DNA of 64,000 nt from Aurantiacibacter rhizosphaerae (GTDB lineage: Bacteria > Pseudomonadota > Alphaproteobacteria > Sphingomonadales > Sphingomonadaceae), in contig NZ_WUBR01000001.1 in assembly GCF_009807005.1 (NCBI RefSeq), positions 558,001-622,000 on the forward strand, read 5' to 3'. The position numbers were made by a program, and so were the translations under genes. Below, one piece after another: positions 19,830 to 29,156 of the stretch (position 1 is the stretch's first letter; each line of letters opens with the position of its first letter). The notes under the pieces are model-generated. The model had not been told where the DNA came from. It was given only the letters and a program-made list of their open reading frames with translations, and made no database searches.

Positions 19830-20649
19830 GTCCGGCTTCCTTCGAGGTGAGGAGGTAGATGCGGTCCTGCAGCTCGTCGGCCGAGAGCACGCCGTATCCG
19901 ATCGGGATCGGGCGCCTGGCCACGCTGTCCCACAACACAAGCGCCGGGGTGATGCCGGGCTCGAGCCCCATGCGCGGCCGCTGGCCGCTTTCGACCTTGT
20001 AGTCGGGGAAGTGCCGGGACGGTCCGCCATCGGTCGAGATTGCCCGGACCGTGATATGCCAGCGGTCCGCCACCGAGCGCACGATCGGGCTCATCACTTC
20101 GCACGCGCCGCAGGTCTGGGCGAAGAAGTAGAACAGTCCATAGCGCTCGGAGAGCCTGGCCATCACCGCATCGCGATCGGCAGCGCGCGCGTCCTGCCAT
20201 TGCTTCTTGGCGAGCGCGCCGACCGGTCTCTCGAGTGTGTAGTCGAGCTCGGGATCCTGCCAGATCGCGCGCTGCCAGACATCGGAGAACAGCGATGCCC
20301 GGTCGAGCTGGGCACGTTGGAAGCGGATATAGGCGGTGACGTTTTCCGGTGTCGGATAGAGGATCGCGCGCGCCTTGAGTTCGCGCAGTTCTCCCGTGAC
20401 CGCGTCCAGCTCCTGCGTGGCGGTTACCTGAGCCGGTGGCTGCGCCATCTGCGGCTCGTCTGCCGGTACCGGCTTTACGCAATAGAACCAGTAGCCGAGC
20501 CTGCGCTGCTCGCAGTAGAGGCTGTCTGCCGAGGCAGCTGGCTCTGCCTGGTGCGCTTCCTGGGCAACTGCCCGAACGGGAAGCAGTGCAGCGAGACACA
20601 TGGCCAGTACTGGGAGGTCCAGCATCGGCAGTGATTGGCGGCGCGTCAT
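19819..20649 (-). CDS. traF: TraF-like conjugal pilus assembly protein with thioredoxin CxxC
   Basis: This is a 276-residue exported thioredoxin-fold protein of the F-type apparatus. The signal peptide (PVLAMCLAALLPVRAVA) is followed by a mature region, and a C-terminal thioredoxin-like domain contains FFAQTCGACEVMSP with C180-G-A-C183. F-plasmid TraF itself lacks an active CxxC, so this copy looks redox-competent. The start at 20649 overlaps the traN stop (ATGA) and gives the signal peptide. Confidence 0.92.
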   Translation of the reverse strand: MTRRQSLPMLDLPVLAMCLAALLPVRAVAQEAHQAEPAASADSLYCEQRRLGYWFYCVKPVPADEPQMAQPPAQVTATQELDAVTGELRELKARAILYPTPENVTAYIRFQRAQLDRASLFSDVWQRAIWQDPELDYTLERPVGALAKKQWQDARAADRDAVMARLSERYGLFYFFAQTCGACEVMSPIVRSVADRWHITVRAISTDGGPSRHFPDYKVESGQRPRMGLEPGITPALVLWDSVARRPIPIGYGVLSADELQDRIYLLTSKEAGHDY

Positions 20650-22379
20650 TGGCCACTCCTTGCGTAATAGTCTTCGATTTTCTGCTGGATGAGAATGCTG
20701 GTCTCGAGCTCGTCGGGGAGCCGTGCAGCCTCGGTGAACTCGGCATAGACCTCGCTGAAATCCATCTGGCTGAGGTCGAGCCGGGCGAACTCGTCGAGAG
20801 TGAACCCCTCGCACTGTTCTTCCTTGGGCTTGTCCCAGGGCTTGGGCAGCTGGCGCCGCCCCTGTTCCTGCAGGATCCGCGAGAGCTTGCTCTCGAAGCA
20901 GCAGTAGACCTTCTTCTTGGTCAGGCAGACGCCGAGGAACTTGTCCGAGCAATAAGTCCCGACATAGGCGCACAGCCCTTGCGCATCGCGTTCGTGGAGC
21001 AGCACTTCTTCGCGGTTGCAGCCGAGCGCGACCAGCAGGCTGATGCCGGGGATGAGCGGGAAGCCCTTGCCCTTGCAGCAGTTGAGCACTCCGAAGACCT
21101 TGGAGGAGCAGGTGTTACGCGTGCCGCGGAACAGCGTCAGCGTCTCAGGATCGAACTGGCCGCGGGCCTCGTCCATCGCGTGGAGCGCGACCGCGGCGTC
21201 CTTGAACTCGTCGTTCGCGGTGCGCTCGATCGTTTCGCAGCTGCCATCGATGCAATAAACATCGCCGTCACAGACATACTGGGTGGAGCTGTCGGTACCG
21301 GGAAGCGGGCACTCGTAGATGCGCTCCCAGGTCTCGCAGGGGTCTTCGTCGGTAAGGCATTCCTCGCGGACAAAGCGGCAGGTGCCCTGGCTTTCGATGT
21401 CGGAGCAGTCGGTCGCCACTTCGCGGGCGATGCAGGTGTAATTGCGTTGCCATTCCCAGCAGGGGCGTGTGACAGCGACGCCATCGACCACGCGGGTCTG
21501 CGGATCGGCATCGGTGCAGACCTCGGCATCGAGCGTACAATCGCTATTGTCCGCAAGACCTGTGCATTGGCTTTCGTCCGGGGTCGTCGTGACGGCGGTC
21601 GCGGTGCTTATCCGGTAGGGCGTCTGACCTGCGACCTGTTCGTCGCAGGTCAGCTCGGTAAGCGGATCGCCCGGCTCGGTGCACCACTTGCGCCCGCCGG
21701 ACCATCCCCACTGCAAGCAAGGACCGTCACGGTGTCCGGTCACCCGGCAAAGAGCGCCCGAAAACTCTTCGCAATCCGGCGCACCTGACAGGTTGAAGCT
21801 GCCCAATGGGCTGCAAAGGTAATGATACTGCGGTTGCTGGCTGACCCTTGCGACGAGTGGCACCGCGCACTGGCCAACCGACTGATCGATCCGTGTGCCC
21901 GTATTGCAGGTCGCGGTATAGGTGCCCGCCGACCCCGAACCGGGCGGCAGCGGGACGCACGATCCCTGGCTGCCCGAAATTGCCATGCCGCTGGTGTATT
22001 CGAGCGGCGTCTCGTTGATCGCGAGGCTGCGGGCAATCACGTCCTCGATCTCGTTCGGCTCGAACCTTGCGCGATTGGCCATGCTGTCGCGGATCGTCCG
22101 CATCGGCGTGCTGGTTGTGGCAGCGCTGCGGGCGCGGGCCTCGATCTGGTCGGGATCGCGCGCAAGATCCTGCAGGTCGCGCGTCGCCTGCGGATCGAAG
22201 TTGGGAACGCGCGCCGCGTCGGGATTGGTCGTTGCGGCATCGCGCGCCTCGCCCAGCAGCTCGGTGGCAAAGTCCTTGCCGTCGGCTCTTGCCGCATCGC
22301 GGGTCTGAGCGTGAATGGAAGCCGCGCTTGTGAGGGCGAGAAGTGCGGCAAGGAGATGGGCGAGGGTTCTGCCGGTCAT
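20646..22379 (-). CDS. traN: TraN-like mating-pair stabilisation outer-membrane protein
   Basis: TraN is an outer-membrane, Cys-rich protein that contacts the recipient surface. The 577-residue protein has a signal peptide (TLAHLLAALLALTSAASIHAQ) and very many cysteines in its central part (for example QSQCTGLADNSDCTLDAEVC and GVLNCCKGKGF), matching the disulfide-rich TraN family; the length is close to F TraN (602). The dense disulfides fit with the dsbC and CxxC-TraF genes in the same operon. Junctions with trbC and traF overlap by ATGA. Confidence 0.92.
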   Translation of the reverse strand: MTGRTLAHLLAALLALTSAASIHAQTRDAARADGKDFATELLGEARDAATTNPDAARVPNFDPQATRDLQDLARDPDQIEARARSAATTSTPMRTIRDSMANRARFEPNEIEDVIARSLAINETPLEYTSGMAISGSQGSCVPLPPGSGSAGTYTATCNTGTRIDQSVGQCAVPLVARVSQQPQYHYLCSPLGSFNLSGAPDCEEFSGALCRVTGHRDGPCLQWGWSGGRKWCTEPGDPLTELTCDEQVAGQTPYRISTATAVTTTPDESQCTGLADNSDCTLDAEVCTDADPQTRVVDGVAVTRPCWEWQRNYTCIAREVATDCSDIESQGTCRFVREECLTDEDPCETWERIYECPLPGTDSSTQYVCDGDVYCIDGSCETIERTANDEFKDAAVALHAMDEARGQFDPETLTLFRGTRNTCSSKVFGVLNCCKGKGFPLIPGISLLVALGCNREEVLLHERDAQGLCAYVGTYCSDKFLGVCLTKKKVYCCFESKLSRILQEQGRRQLPKPWDKPKEEQCEGFTLDEFARLDLSQMDFSEVYAEFTEAARLPDELETSILIQQKIEDYYARSGQ

Positions 22380-23128
22380 GGCCGTTCCTTCCTGGTGAGC
22401 TGGCGCAGATGGAGGCGGGCAAGCTCGGCGCCCGGACCCCTGCCCGAGGCAAAGGTCTCGAGGACCTCGCCCACGCTGATGTTCCCGGCGATGCGGTCAT
22501 GCGGCGGCACCTCGCTGGTGCAATCGAACCCGTCGCATGGGCTGAACTCGGTGCTCAGCATGACGAAGCTCGGCGCGGCCTCGATGTTGAAGGCGCGGAA
22601 CAGCCGCGGATCGATGCCAAGCGAACCGGCTGCGTCGCGGCTGCTCCAGATGGCAGCCAGGCGCTTCTTGAACGCCTCGCTGTTTCCTTGCGGGAAGCCG
22701 CGCAGCACGGTGACGCCACCAGCCCTGGTCATGTCGTGGACCAGTGCCTTCAGCGCCTCGGGCGGCATCGACAGGCTGGCAAAGGCAATGAAGCGCGGGC
22801 CTCCCCCGAGCGATGCCCTCTCGGCCGCAACTTGTCCCGCGATCATCGCGTCGAAGTCGAGGACGGCGTCGGTCTCGACTGCCTTGATGCTGTCGGCATA
22901 GGCTGCGCGATTGGCCTGCGCCTGCGCCTGGATAGCCTGTGCGTCCTCGGTCAGCGCCTCGGCGCGTTGGCGGATATTGGTGCTGAGCGCCTGCGCGTCG
23001 TCGGCATGTTCGGCCGCGCGCTCGCGGATCGCTTCGAGATCGATGCCTTCGGGCGCGCTCTGTGCGAGAGCGAGGCCACCCAGAGTGACGGCAAAGCCGA
23101 CGGGCAAAAGGAGGAGGTGCTTGTTCAT
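22376..23128 (-). CDS. trbC: TrbC-like type-F conjugative pilus assembly protein
   Basis: The 250-residue exported protein has a signal peptide (HLLLLPVGFAVTLGGLALAQ), an N-terminal coiled-coil-prone segment, and a C-terminal thioredoxin-like TrbC domain (FIAFASLSMPPEALKALVHD and TVLRGFPQGN). TrbC works with TraW in F-pilus assembly. The start at 23128 overlaps the traU stop and gives the signal peptide. Confidence 0.9.
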   Translation of the reverse strand: MNKHLLLLPVGFAVTLGGLALAQSAPEGIDLEAIRERAAEHADDAQALSTNIRQRAEALTEDAQAIQAQAQANRAAYADSIKAVETDAVLDFDAMIAGQVAAERASLGGGPRFIAFASLSMPPEALKALVHDMTRAGGVTVLRGFPQGNSEAFKKRLAAIWSSRDAAGSLGIDPRLFRAFNIEAAPSFVMLSTEFSPCDGFDCTSEVPPHDRIAGNISVGEVLETFASGRGPGAELARLHLRQLTRKERP

Positions 23129-24138
23129 AGCGCGCAGCAGTTCCGCTTGCGCCAGACGAGGTATCCCATGTCTTCGCCGATGGCGGGGATGACCTGTCCG
23201 GCTGATTGAAAGGTGGTGGAGGCTCCGATGGGCGGGCAGGCGTAACGGCCCGAGGTCGCCGGGTTGGGATTGGTGGCCTGAAAGCGGTATTGCTGCTTGC
23301 GCATCACCGGCATCAGGTATTTGCCGCACAGGCCCTTGGACCCCATCGTCCCCCACGAGACGAGTTCGCGGTGGAGCTTGTAGGCAAAGCGCGAGAGCAC
23401 CAGCCGCGAGGCCTGGACGTGGCCAATGCTGGCCGAGACATTGCCGTTCATCGGGTACATCGATCCCTGGCAGCCCGCGCACCAGAACATCTCGTCGATC
23501 GGCAGCTTCGCGGTCGAGGCGACGCAGTCGGCCGCACAAGCGGCGAGCGCCAGCGGGTTGGCAAACAGCACGGCTTCAGGGTTGATGATCGCGGTGAGCT
23601 CGGAATCCTGCCACAGCGGATCGATCTCGGAGATGTAGAGAATGTCGATCGAGCCCGATTCCAGGCACAGGAAATCGGCGACGATCTCCATCCAGTAGAT
23701 CAGCGGATAGGCATACCAGTGGACATGCCAACTCGAATAATACTGGCTCGCGCCGCCTACCGCCGATGGCCCCGAAATCGAGCGAAAGCCGATATCGAAA
23801 CCCGGATCGAGTTTCATGCCGCCGAGGTTCACGAAGCACCACGGCTTCATGCTGACATCGGCAAGCCGCACCGGTTCCCAGAAGCCCATGGCGATCCCGG
23901 GCCTCAGACCGCACAGGCACACCGGCAGATCGGGGTTGTCGGGATCGGGCCGGCTCGAGGGCCAGATGTCCAGCCCGCCGATCGAGATCGGGAACAGGCA
24001 AGACCAGCAGATGTCAGTGATCGGGTTGACGAAGCTGCCGGTGCAGCGACCGGGACCGGCATCAGCCATGGCAGGTGTTGCGGTGGCGAAACCCAGAATG
24101 GCGGCCAGCACGAGCGCCAGCTTTCTTAAGTGTGTCAT
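23125..24138 (-). CDS. traU: TraU-like conjugal DNA transfer and pilus assembly protein
   Basis: The 337-residue product carries a signal peptide (ALVLAAILGFATATPAMA) followed by the hallmark TraU start GRCTGSFVNPITDICWSCLFPISIGG. It is periplasmic and Cys-rich, needed mainly for DNA transfer in F. It is coupled to traW upstream and trbC downstream by ATGA overlaps. The length matches F TraU (330). Confidence 0.95.
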   Translation of the reverse strand: MTHLRKLALVLAAILGFATATPAMADAGPGRCTGSFVNPITDICWSCLFPISIGGLDIWPSSRPDPDNPDLPVCLCGLRPGIAMGFWEPVRLADVSMKPWCFVNLGGMKLDPGFDIGFRSISGPSAVGGASQYYSSWHVHWYAYPLIYWMEIVADFLCLESGSIDILYISEIDPLWQDSELTAIINPEAVLFANPLALAACAADCVASTAKLPIDEMFWCAGCQGSMYPMNGNVSASIGHVQASRLVLSRFAYKLHRELVSWGTMGSKGLCGKYLMPVMRKQQYRFQATNPNPATSGRYACPPIGASTTFQSAGQVIPAIGEDMGYLVWRKRNCCAL

Positions 24139-24773
24139 TGGGCTGTCCTCCTTTTCGGTGGCAGCGCGATTTCGCTGATTTCGAGCAGGCGGCCCTGCTG
24201 GCGCACGCGTGCGGGCACCGACCTGATCCCGAACCTTTCCGTGAGTTTGCCGCCCTGGTCGAAGTAGAAGCGGCGCTGGCGAGCCTTCATCAGCTCGAGC
24301 GGCGCGCCCTTCACCAGGATCAGCTTGGCATTGGCGTCCTGCTTGAGCGCCCAGGCGAGCTGGTCGGGATCGTCGCCGTCGAGGAACAGGAGATCTGCGC
24401 GCAAGCCGACGCTGTCGAGCGGATTGACCCTCGTGCCAGCGGCATGGATCAGCTCGCCTTTTGCGCCGCGGATATCGGCAGCGAGCGTGATCGTCGGATC
24501 GAAGTGCCAGCGCCGGGCTTCGCTGGCCCGGACGATCCCGGCGACGGGGTCGGGCCGATTGACCCGTCCGATTGTGCGGCGCTTCAGGTCTTCATTGAGC
24601 CGCGCGGTCTCGCCCGAACGTTCCATCTGCGTCAGGCGCGAATGGATCTGTTCGAGGAGGTCGCGCTCGATCACGGGAAAGACCGTGCCGCGCTGCCCAT
24701 AGTCGCGCGCCAGCACCTGTGAGGGACAGAGCAGCACTGCAAGCAGGGCCGCAGGGAGGATGAGCTTGCTCAC
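24135..24773 (-). CDS. traW: TraW-like type-F conjugative pilus assembly protein
   Basis: The 212-residue protein has a signal peptide (LILPAALLAVLLCPSQVLA) directly followed by RDYGQRGTVFPVIERDLLEQI, a typical TraW N-terminus. TraW is periplasmic and interacts with TrbC. Its start overlaps the stop of the S26 peptidase gene and its stop overlaps the traU start. Confidence 0.93.
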   Translation of the reverse strand: MSKLILPAALLAVLLCPSQVLARDYGQRGTVFPVIERDLLEQIHSRLTQMERSGETARLNEDLKRRTIGRVNRPDPVAGIVRASEARRWHFDPTITLAADIRGAKGELIHAAGTRVNPLDSVGLRADLLFLDGDDPDQLAWALKQDANAKLILVKGAPLELMKARQRRFYFDQGGKLTERFGIRSVPARVRQQGRLLEISEIALPPKRRTAQ

Positions 24774-25291
24774 AGGATCGCCCTCCCGCTGCCGAGGATC
24801 TCGCCGCGGCAGACGAAGCCGATCTCGGCGTAGCGGCTGTCGAGGCCGCGGGGATGACTGGTCCCGGTGTAGAAGCAGCCGTCGGGGATCGGGCCTTCGG
24901 GGCCTTTGTGAAGCGCAATGCCGAGACGGGTCTCATCGAGCCGCGCGGCGATCTTGCGACCGTTGATGAAGACCTCGTGGCCACGGTGGCTCACGACATC
25001 GCCCGGCACGCCCAGCACCCGCTTGCCGAAGAGCTGCGCGCCTTTCCCGAAATGCACTTCGACGAGCCTGCTTGCCGGCGGCTCGAAGAAGATCAGGCTG
25101 CCGCGCTCGATCCGCGCATGCTTGTCGAGCCAGAAGGCCCAATTGGGCAGGCTCGGGCTGGCGTTGATGAGGAAGGCATGGTCTTTCGCGAAGGCATCGA
25201 CCGCGCCCCATCCGAGCGGCAGCAGCACCAGGCCGGTCAGGACAAGCGGTCGTTTGATCGTGCGGCCAAGACGAGAGGCAAAGTGCGTCAC
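24770..25291 (-). CDS. S26-family (TraF/RP4-like) signal peptidase of the transfer system
   Basis: The 173-residue membrane-anchored serine protease has one N-terminal span, INASPSLPNWAFW with the probable catalytic Ser (S47), and GKRVLGVPGD with the general-base Lys (K90). The conserved late box is HPRGLDSRYAEIG. RP4 TraF-type peptidases mature or cyclise pilin, so this enzyme probably processes the TraA-like pilin encoded in the same operon. The substrate is inferred. Confidence 0.88.
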   Translation of the reverse strand: MTHFASRLGRTIKRPLVLTGLVLLPLGWGAVDAFAKDHAFLINASPSLPNWAFWLDKHARIERGSLIFFEPPASRLVEVHFGKGAQLFGKRVLGVPGDVVSHRGHEVFINGRKIAARLDETRLGIALHKGPEGPIPDGCFYTGTSHPRGLDSRYAEIGFVCRGEILGSGRAIL

Positions 25292-25674
25292 TGAGCGCCT
25301 CCCTGCCCAAGCTGGCGGGCGATCCGTGCGCGCAGTTCATCGGTAGCATCGGGGGCATCGCCTGCGAGCACCGCTTCGCCGACCAGCACCACGCGGCCAT
25401 CGGTGCCCATTTCCGCAACAGCGCGCTCGGACGCCTGGAGGAAGGCGAGCACGCGCGCCTGGCTGGCTTCGGGATCCTGCTGGCCGCGCGCTTCGGCATC
25501 GACAAAAGCCGCGATGGTCTCGGCAAGCCGGACGGTGACGATCTGCTGGCGCGGCTCGGACAGTTCGCGGCTGACCCAGGCCGCCCAGAGCAGTGCGACC
25601 ACGAGCGCGAGCACGCCAAGAATTCTGAGCAACAGCGGGCGATTGAAGGATGGTAGTCTGCGCGTCTCAGTCAC
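25288..25674 (-). CDS. trbI: TrbI-like type-F pilus assembly protein
   Basis: The 128-residue protein has one N-terminal membrane span (LLLRILGVLALVVALLWAAWV) followed by RQQIVTVRLAETIAAFVDAEA, matching the small bitopic TrbI of F, which influences pilus length and retraction. It overlaps the upstream gene by 8 bases and the S26 peptidase gene by ATGA. Confidence 0.85.
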   Translation of the reverse strand: MTETRRLPSFNRPLLLRILGVLALVVALLWAAWVSRELSEPRQQIVTVRLAETIAAFVDAEARGQQDPEASQARVLAFLQASERAVAEMGTDGRVVLVGEAVLAGDAPDATDELRARIARQLGQGGAQ

Positions 25675-26047
25675 GGTTTGCCTCCCGGGGCGGATGGTTG
25701 TCGAGATCGGCCGCGAGCCGCTTGAGGAAGCGCGGCATGCGAAACAGCGTCACCGCGCCAGCGAGCACGAGGAAGCAGCCCTTGAGGTCCTGGCTGAACA
25801 GGCTGCGGCGCAACCCGTCGGCTTCGAGGTAGCGGTCCGACAGATTGGCGAGCTGGGTGAAGAGGCCGCCAAGGTCCCAGCCCGCAACGAACAGGAACAG
25901 CGCGAGCGGCAATCCCAGCACGATCAACAGCGAAGTCGCGGCAAAGCGCGCGGTCTCGATGAGGACGAAGCAGGTCCCTTGCAGGAACGGCAGCAGGCTG
26001 CGGAAGTTGGCCGGAGGGGTCCGGTCGGCGAGATGCGAGACCATCAT
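25667..26047 (-). CDS. Small membrane protein of the transfer operon (orf126)
   Basis: This 126-residue protein has no F-plasmid counterpart I can name. It has two or three hydrophobic segments (SLLIVLGLPLALFLFVAGWD and FLVLAGAVTLF) and basic ends. It sits between traC and trbI, overlapping both, so it is almost certainly translated with the apparatus. An inner-membrane helper for assembly is the simplest reading. Confidence 0.75.
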   Translation of the reverse strand: MMVSHLADRTPPANFRSLLPFLQGTCFVLIETARFAATSLLIVLGLPLALFLFVAGWDLGGLFTQLANLSDRYLEADGLRRSLFSQDLKGCFLVLAGAVTLFRMPRFLKRLAADLDNHPPREANRD

Positions 26048-28587
26048 TGTCCGCCTCCCGCTACGATGCGGATGGCATCGGCGAGGCTGTGCCCACGCCG
26101 CTCGCAGTCCTGGATCGCCGCATAGGTGTCGGGATCGGAGGAGTAGATCGTCGCCGAGAAGGGATCGAGCACGAGCCGACCGACCGCCTCGGTCTCGGGG
26201 CCCTTGATGAAGACCTCGCTGTACTCGGTGCCCGAACGCTTGAGGCTGCGGATCAGCGTCTCGGTGCGGTCGTCCATGTCGAGCCGCGCGTTCGCCCTGA
26301 AATCGGCGATCGTCTCGGCCTTCTGCTGGAGCACCAGCATCCAGTCGCTGTTCTCGAGCGCGGCGCGCGCGCCATCGGACTTGTAATAGTCATTGAGGGA
26401 CTGGGTCGCGGTGGCGAGCGCGCCGCCATATTTGCGCGCAGTGCGGGCATAGGTCTCGACGAACTCACCCATCGACCCGCCCTTGAGCATGGCCCAGGCC
26501 TCGTCGATCAGCAGCAGCTTCTTGTTCGCTCGCGAAGAGCGCGTCATCGCCTGGCTGGTCATGAACATGATCGCCGAAAGGACGACGCTGCGCAGTTCCT
26601 CGCGGGACGCGAGATCGCTCATCTCGAAGACGGTAAAATCATCGTCGAGCGCGAAGCTCGCCTTGCCTGCAAAGAACCCGCCGTAGCTGCCGCCGCGGCA
26701 GAAGGGTGCGATCGCGGTGGCGAGATCGCGGCCCGCCTCGCTTTCCGAACCGTGAAGCGCATGCGCGACATCGTCGACCGAGGCGCCGCTTCCCAGGGCC
26801 TCCCAGGTTGCAGTCACGGCCCGGTCGATCAGTCCGCGCTCGGTATCGCTCGGCGCAGTGCCGGGACGCGCCATCTGGCCGACGATCGCCTTGATCATGG
26901 CAAAGCAGTCGAGGCGGTAGTCCTCGTCTTCGTGCGCGCGGGCATCGTCGATCAGCGAGAAGGGGTTCAGGGAAAAGCCCGAGGCGAGCGTGAACTCGAC
27001 GAAGCGTCCGCCCTGCAGTTTGACCGAATGCTCGAAACTGCGCCCGTCGTCGATCACCACGACCTTGGCGCCGGCACCGCGCAAGGCGGCGCAGAGCTCC
27101 TGCAGCAGCACCGACTTGCCCGAGCCCGACTTGCCGCAAATCGCGATATTGTGATTGCCGGCAGTGTTTTCGAATGGCGACCACCAGAAGGGCTGACCGC
27201 GGCGGCCGACAAGCAGGAGGTGCGGGATCACGCCGCCGAGGTACTCGCCCTGCATCGGCGCGATATGCGCCGCCGTCGTCGAGAGCATGGTCTTGAGGCG
27301 CTTCAGCCGCGCCATGTCGTCGGCGAGGCCATCGGCAAGGCTCAGGGGAAAGGCAGCGACGAGGCCCTGCAGCTGGAGGAAGCGCTCGTCTGCCAAGTCC
27401 CAGCCCGCTGCCTTGTAGATCGCCTTGATGATGCGTTCGTGCGCGTCGCCCTGGCCGAGCGGCGAGACGCTGGTAAGCCCGTAGAAAAGCTTGACGAGCT
27501 TCTTGCCGGCCTGGAGTTCGGCCTGGACGTGGCGCCATTCGGCCGACTGTTCGGCGAGCTTGGGCAAGAAACGCGCGCTTTTGGTCTGGCTGAGGCTGGT
27601 CGTGCGCATGAACTTGAAGCCCGCGCGCGCTGATGCGGCTTCCTGGTCGGGGTAGACCAGGCACAGCATGGTCGCCGTTGGACAGGGGAAGCGCAGCTTG
27701 TCGGTGAACATGTCGCCGATGAGGCGCGCGCATTCCCACGGCGCCCAGCGTTCAGGGGTAGAACGCACGGCATAATGCCGCACGTCGAAATGGTCAGGAT
27801 AGCATTCGCCGACTTCGGGATTGCCCTCCTCGTCGCGGCCCGTCTCGCGGAAGCGCTCGGTCCTGAGGATCAGGCGATCGTCGCCGACCTCGAGTTCGAT
27901 GTCGCGGCGGATCGCCTGGACATCGAGCGTATCGTGCGGGTTCCACGCATGGATGTCGGTCTCGTGCGCGGTGGTCGGCGAGGTAAGCTCGTCGATCAGC
28001 GCCAGCAGCCCGCCCGGACGCAGATCTTGCGCATGTAGTCCGAGCGAATGGAGCATGCCCATCAGCCCTTCGCGGCATTCCGAGAGTTCGGCATCGGTCA
28101 CGCTGCCGGGCACGGGCACGCCAAGCGAGACGATCAGCCGGACGTTGCGTGCATGGAAGGGCGCATGCGCCGAGCCCGAATTCCAGACGAGATCGTAAAG
28201 GCGCCATGTGCGCGCCCTGGCGATGGCCTCGTAGATGCCGCCCTGCTCATAGCGCGGAGCGAACCAGGGGCCGACCACACTACCGATCCGCGGAGATGCG
28301 AAGTTCAGGACCTGGAGGCAGGCGCCCTGCGGCAGGCCTTCGGAGAAGAACTGACCGAGGATCTCGCCGGTCCGTTCGTCGGCCCCGATCAGCGGGGTGA
28401 CTTCGAGCACGAAGCCTTTGGAGCGGGCGTTGCGGTAGAGCTTAGCCCCCTCGTCATAAACCCGGTAGGGCAGCCAGTCCGAAAGCATGTCGAGCCCGAA
28501 ATGCGCCTGCGGCTTCTCGGGGCGTGCCGTGTCGGCGAACAGGCCCCGCGAGAGTGCGTCGCGCGCGGCAGCAAGGGATAGCGTCAC
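26044..28587 (-). CDS. traC: TraC-like (VirB4 family) type IV secretion ATPase
   Basis: TraC is the VirB4-class ATPase energising pilus assembly at the inner membrane. The 847-residue product has the TraC N-terminal domain (GLDMLSDWLPYRVYDEGAKL), a Walker A ICGKSGSGKSVLLQEL (about residue 480) and a Walker B KLLLIDEAWAML, followed by the usual GGALATATQSLNDYY. The start is a GTG at 28587, overlapping the traV stop. Its size matches F TraC (875). Confidence 0.96.
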   Translation of the reverse strand: MTLSLAAARDALSRGLFADTARPEKPQAHFGLDMLSDWLPYRVYDEGAKLYRNARSKGFVLEVTPLIGADERTGEILGQFFSEGLPQGACLQVLNFASPRIGSVVGPWFAPRYEQGGIYEAIARARTWRLYDLVWNSGSAHAPFHARNVRLIVSLGVPVPGSVTDAELSECREGLMGMLHSLGLHAQDLRPGGLLALIDELTSPTTAHETDIHAWNPHDTLDVQAIRRDIELEVGDDRLILRTERFRETGRDEEGNPEVGECYPDHFDVRHYAVRSTPERWAPWECARLIGDMFTDKLRFPCPTATMLCLVYPDQEAASARAGFKFMRTTSLSQTKSARFLPKLAEQSAEWRHVQAELQAGKKLVKLFYGLTSVSPLGQGDAHERIIKAIYKAAGWDLADERFLQLQGLVAAFPLSLADGLADDMARLKRLKTMLSTTAAHIAPMQGEYLGGVIPHLLLVGRRGQPFWWSPFENTAGNHNIAICGKSGSGKSVLLQELCAALRGAGAKVVVIDDGRSFEHSVKLQGGRFVEFTLASGFSLNPFSLIDDARAHEDEDYRLDCFAMIKAIVGQMARPGTAPSDTERGLIDRAVTATWEALGSGASVDDVAHALHGSESEAGRDLATAIAPFCRGGSYGGFFAGKASFALDDDFTVFEMSDLASREELRSVVLSAIMFMTSQAMTRSSRANKKLLLIDEAWAMLKGGSMGEFVETYARTARKYGGALATATQSLNDYYKSDGARAALENSDWMLVLQQKAETIADFRANARLDMDDRTETLIRSLKRSGTEYSEVFIKGPETEAVGRLVLDPFSATIYSSDPDTYAAIQDCERRGHSLADAIRIVAGGGQ

Positions 28588-29156
28588 CGGCTCTCTCCTT
28601 CGGTCATGTCAGGGTGGGGGACCGGCTCGCGGGGAGGGGAAAACGAGCCAGGTCCCCCGGGTTCCGGCGCGTCAGCGCCGGGCATCGCCGGAACGGGCTG
28701 CGAGGGGATGAACAGCTGTTCCGGCAATGTGTCTGTGGGTTGGAAATCGGGTGCGGGGCTGCCCTCGCGCGTCGCGGCAATGGTCGATGCCAGCGAGCGC
28801 AGGACTTCGCGGCGGCCCTGCGGGGCGCGCCAGCCTGTCCCTGCCTGTTCGGGCAGCGTCAGGTGAACGACGCGCGCCTCATGGTCGCGGCCCGCCGCGT
28901 CGCGGTAGGGCGTCAACACGACCTGCAGGCGGCGAACCGCTTCGCCGGTCGGGGTCACCGTCCGATGCGCGTCAACCGTGTCGGCCTTTTCGATCCCGGT
29001 CGCCCCGGCATCGATCGCGGAGGTCGGCGCGCAGGTCCCTTCGGGAGCGCGGCAGGCAAAACTGCCTTTGACGTTGCCGCCAAGGCTGGCGCAGCCGCTG
29101 GCCAAAAGGAGCGGCGCAGCGAGTACCGCGGCTCGAAGGATCGGAAGCCGGCTCAT
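28584..29156 (-). CDS. traV: TraV-like outer-membrane lipoprotein of the T4SS core
   Basis: TraV is the VirB7-like lipoprotein that anchors the outer-membrane core complex with TraK and TraB. The 190-residue product begins with a lipoprotein signal (AAVLAAPLLLASGC, acylated Cys about residue 22), has further cysteines (FACRAPEGTC) and a Pro-rich C-terminus. The start at 29156 gives the lipobox and overlaps dsbC by ATGA. The same frame runs far upstream but only as a shadow of dsbC. Confidence 0.88.
   Translation of the reverse strand: MSRLPILRAAVLAAPLLLASGCASLGGNVKGSFACRAPEGTCAPTSAIDAGATGIEKADTVDAHRTVTPTGEAVRRLQVVLTPYRDAAGRDHEARVVHLTLPEQAGTGWRAPQGRREVLRSLASTIAATREGSPAPDFQPTDTLPEQLFIPSQPVPAMPGADAPEPGGPGSFSPPREPVPHPDMTEGESR

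Noticed and set aside
18414-19850. Long plus-strand frame of 478 codons opposite traH
   Set aside because: It lies fully antisense to traH, which has a signal peptide and family motifs. The frame is open only because of high GC; its composition is Arg/Asp/Gly-rich and unlike a folded protein.
26047-27633. Long plus-strand frame of 528 codons opposite traC
   Set aside because: Antisense to the Walker A/B-bearing traC; low-complexity charged sequence without motifs.
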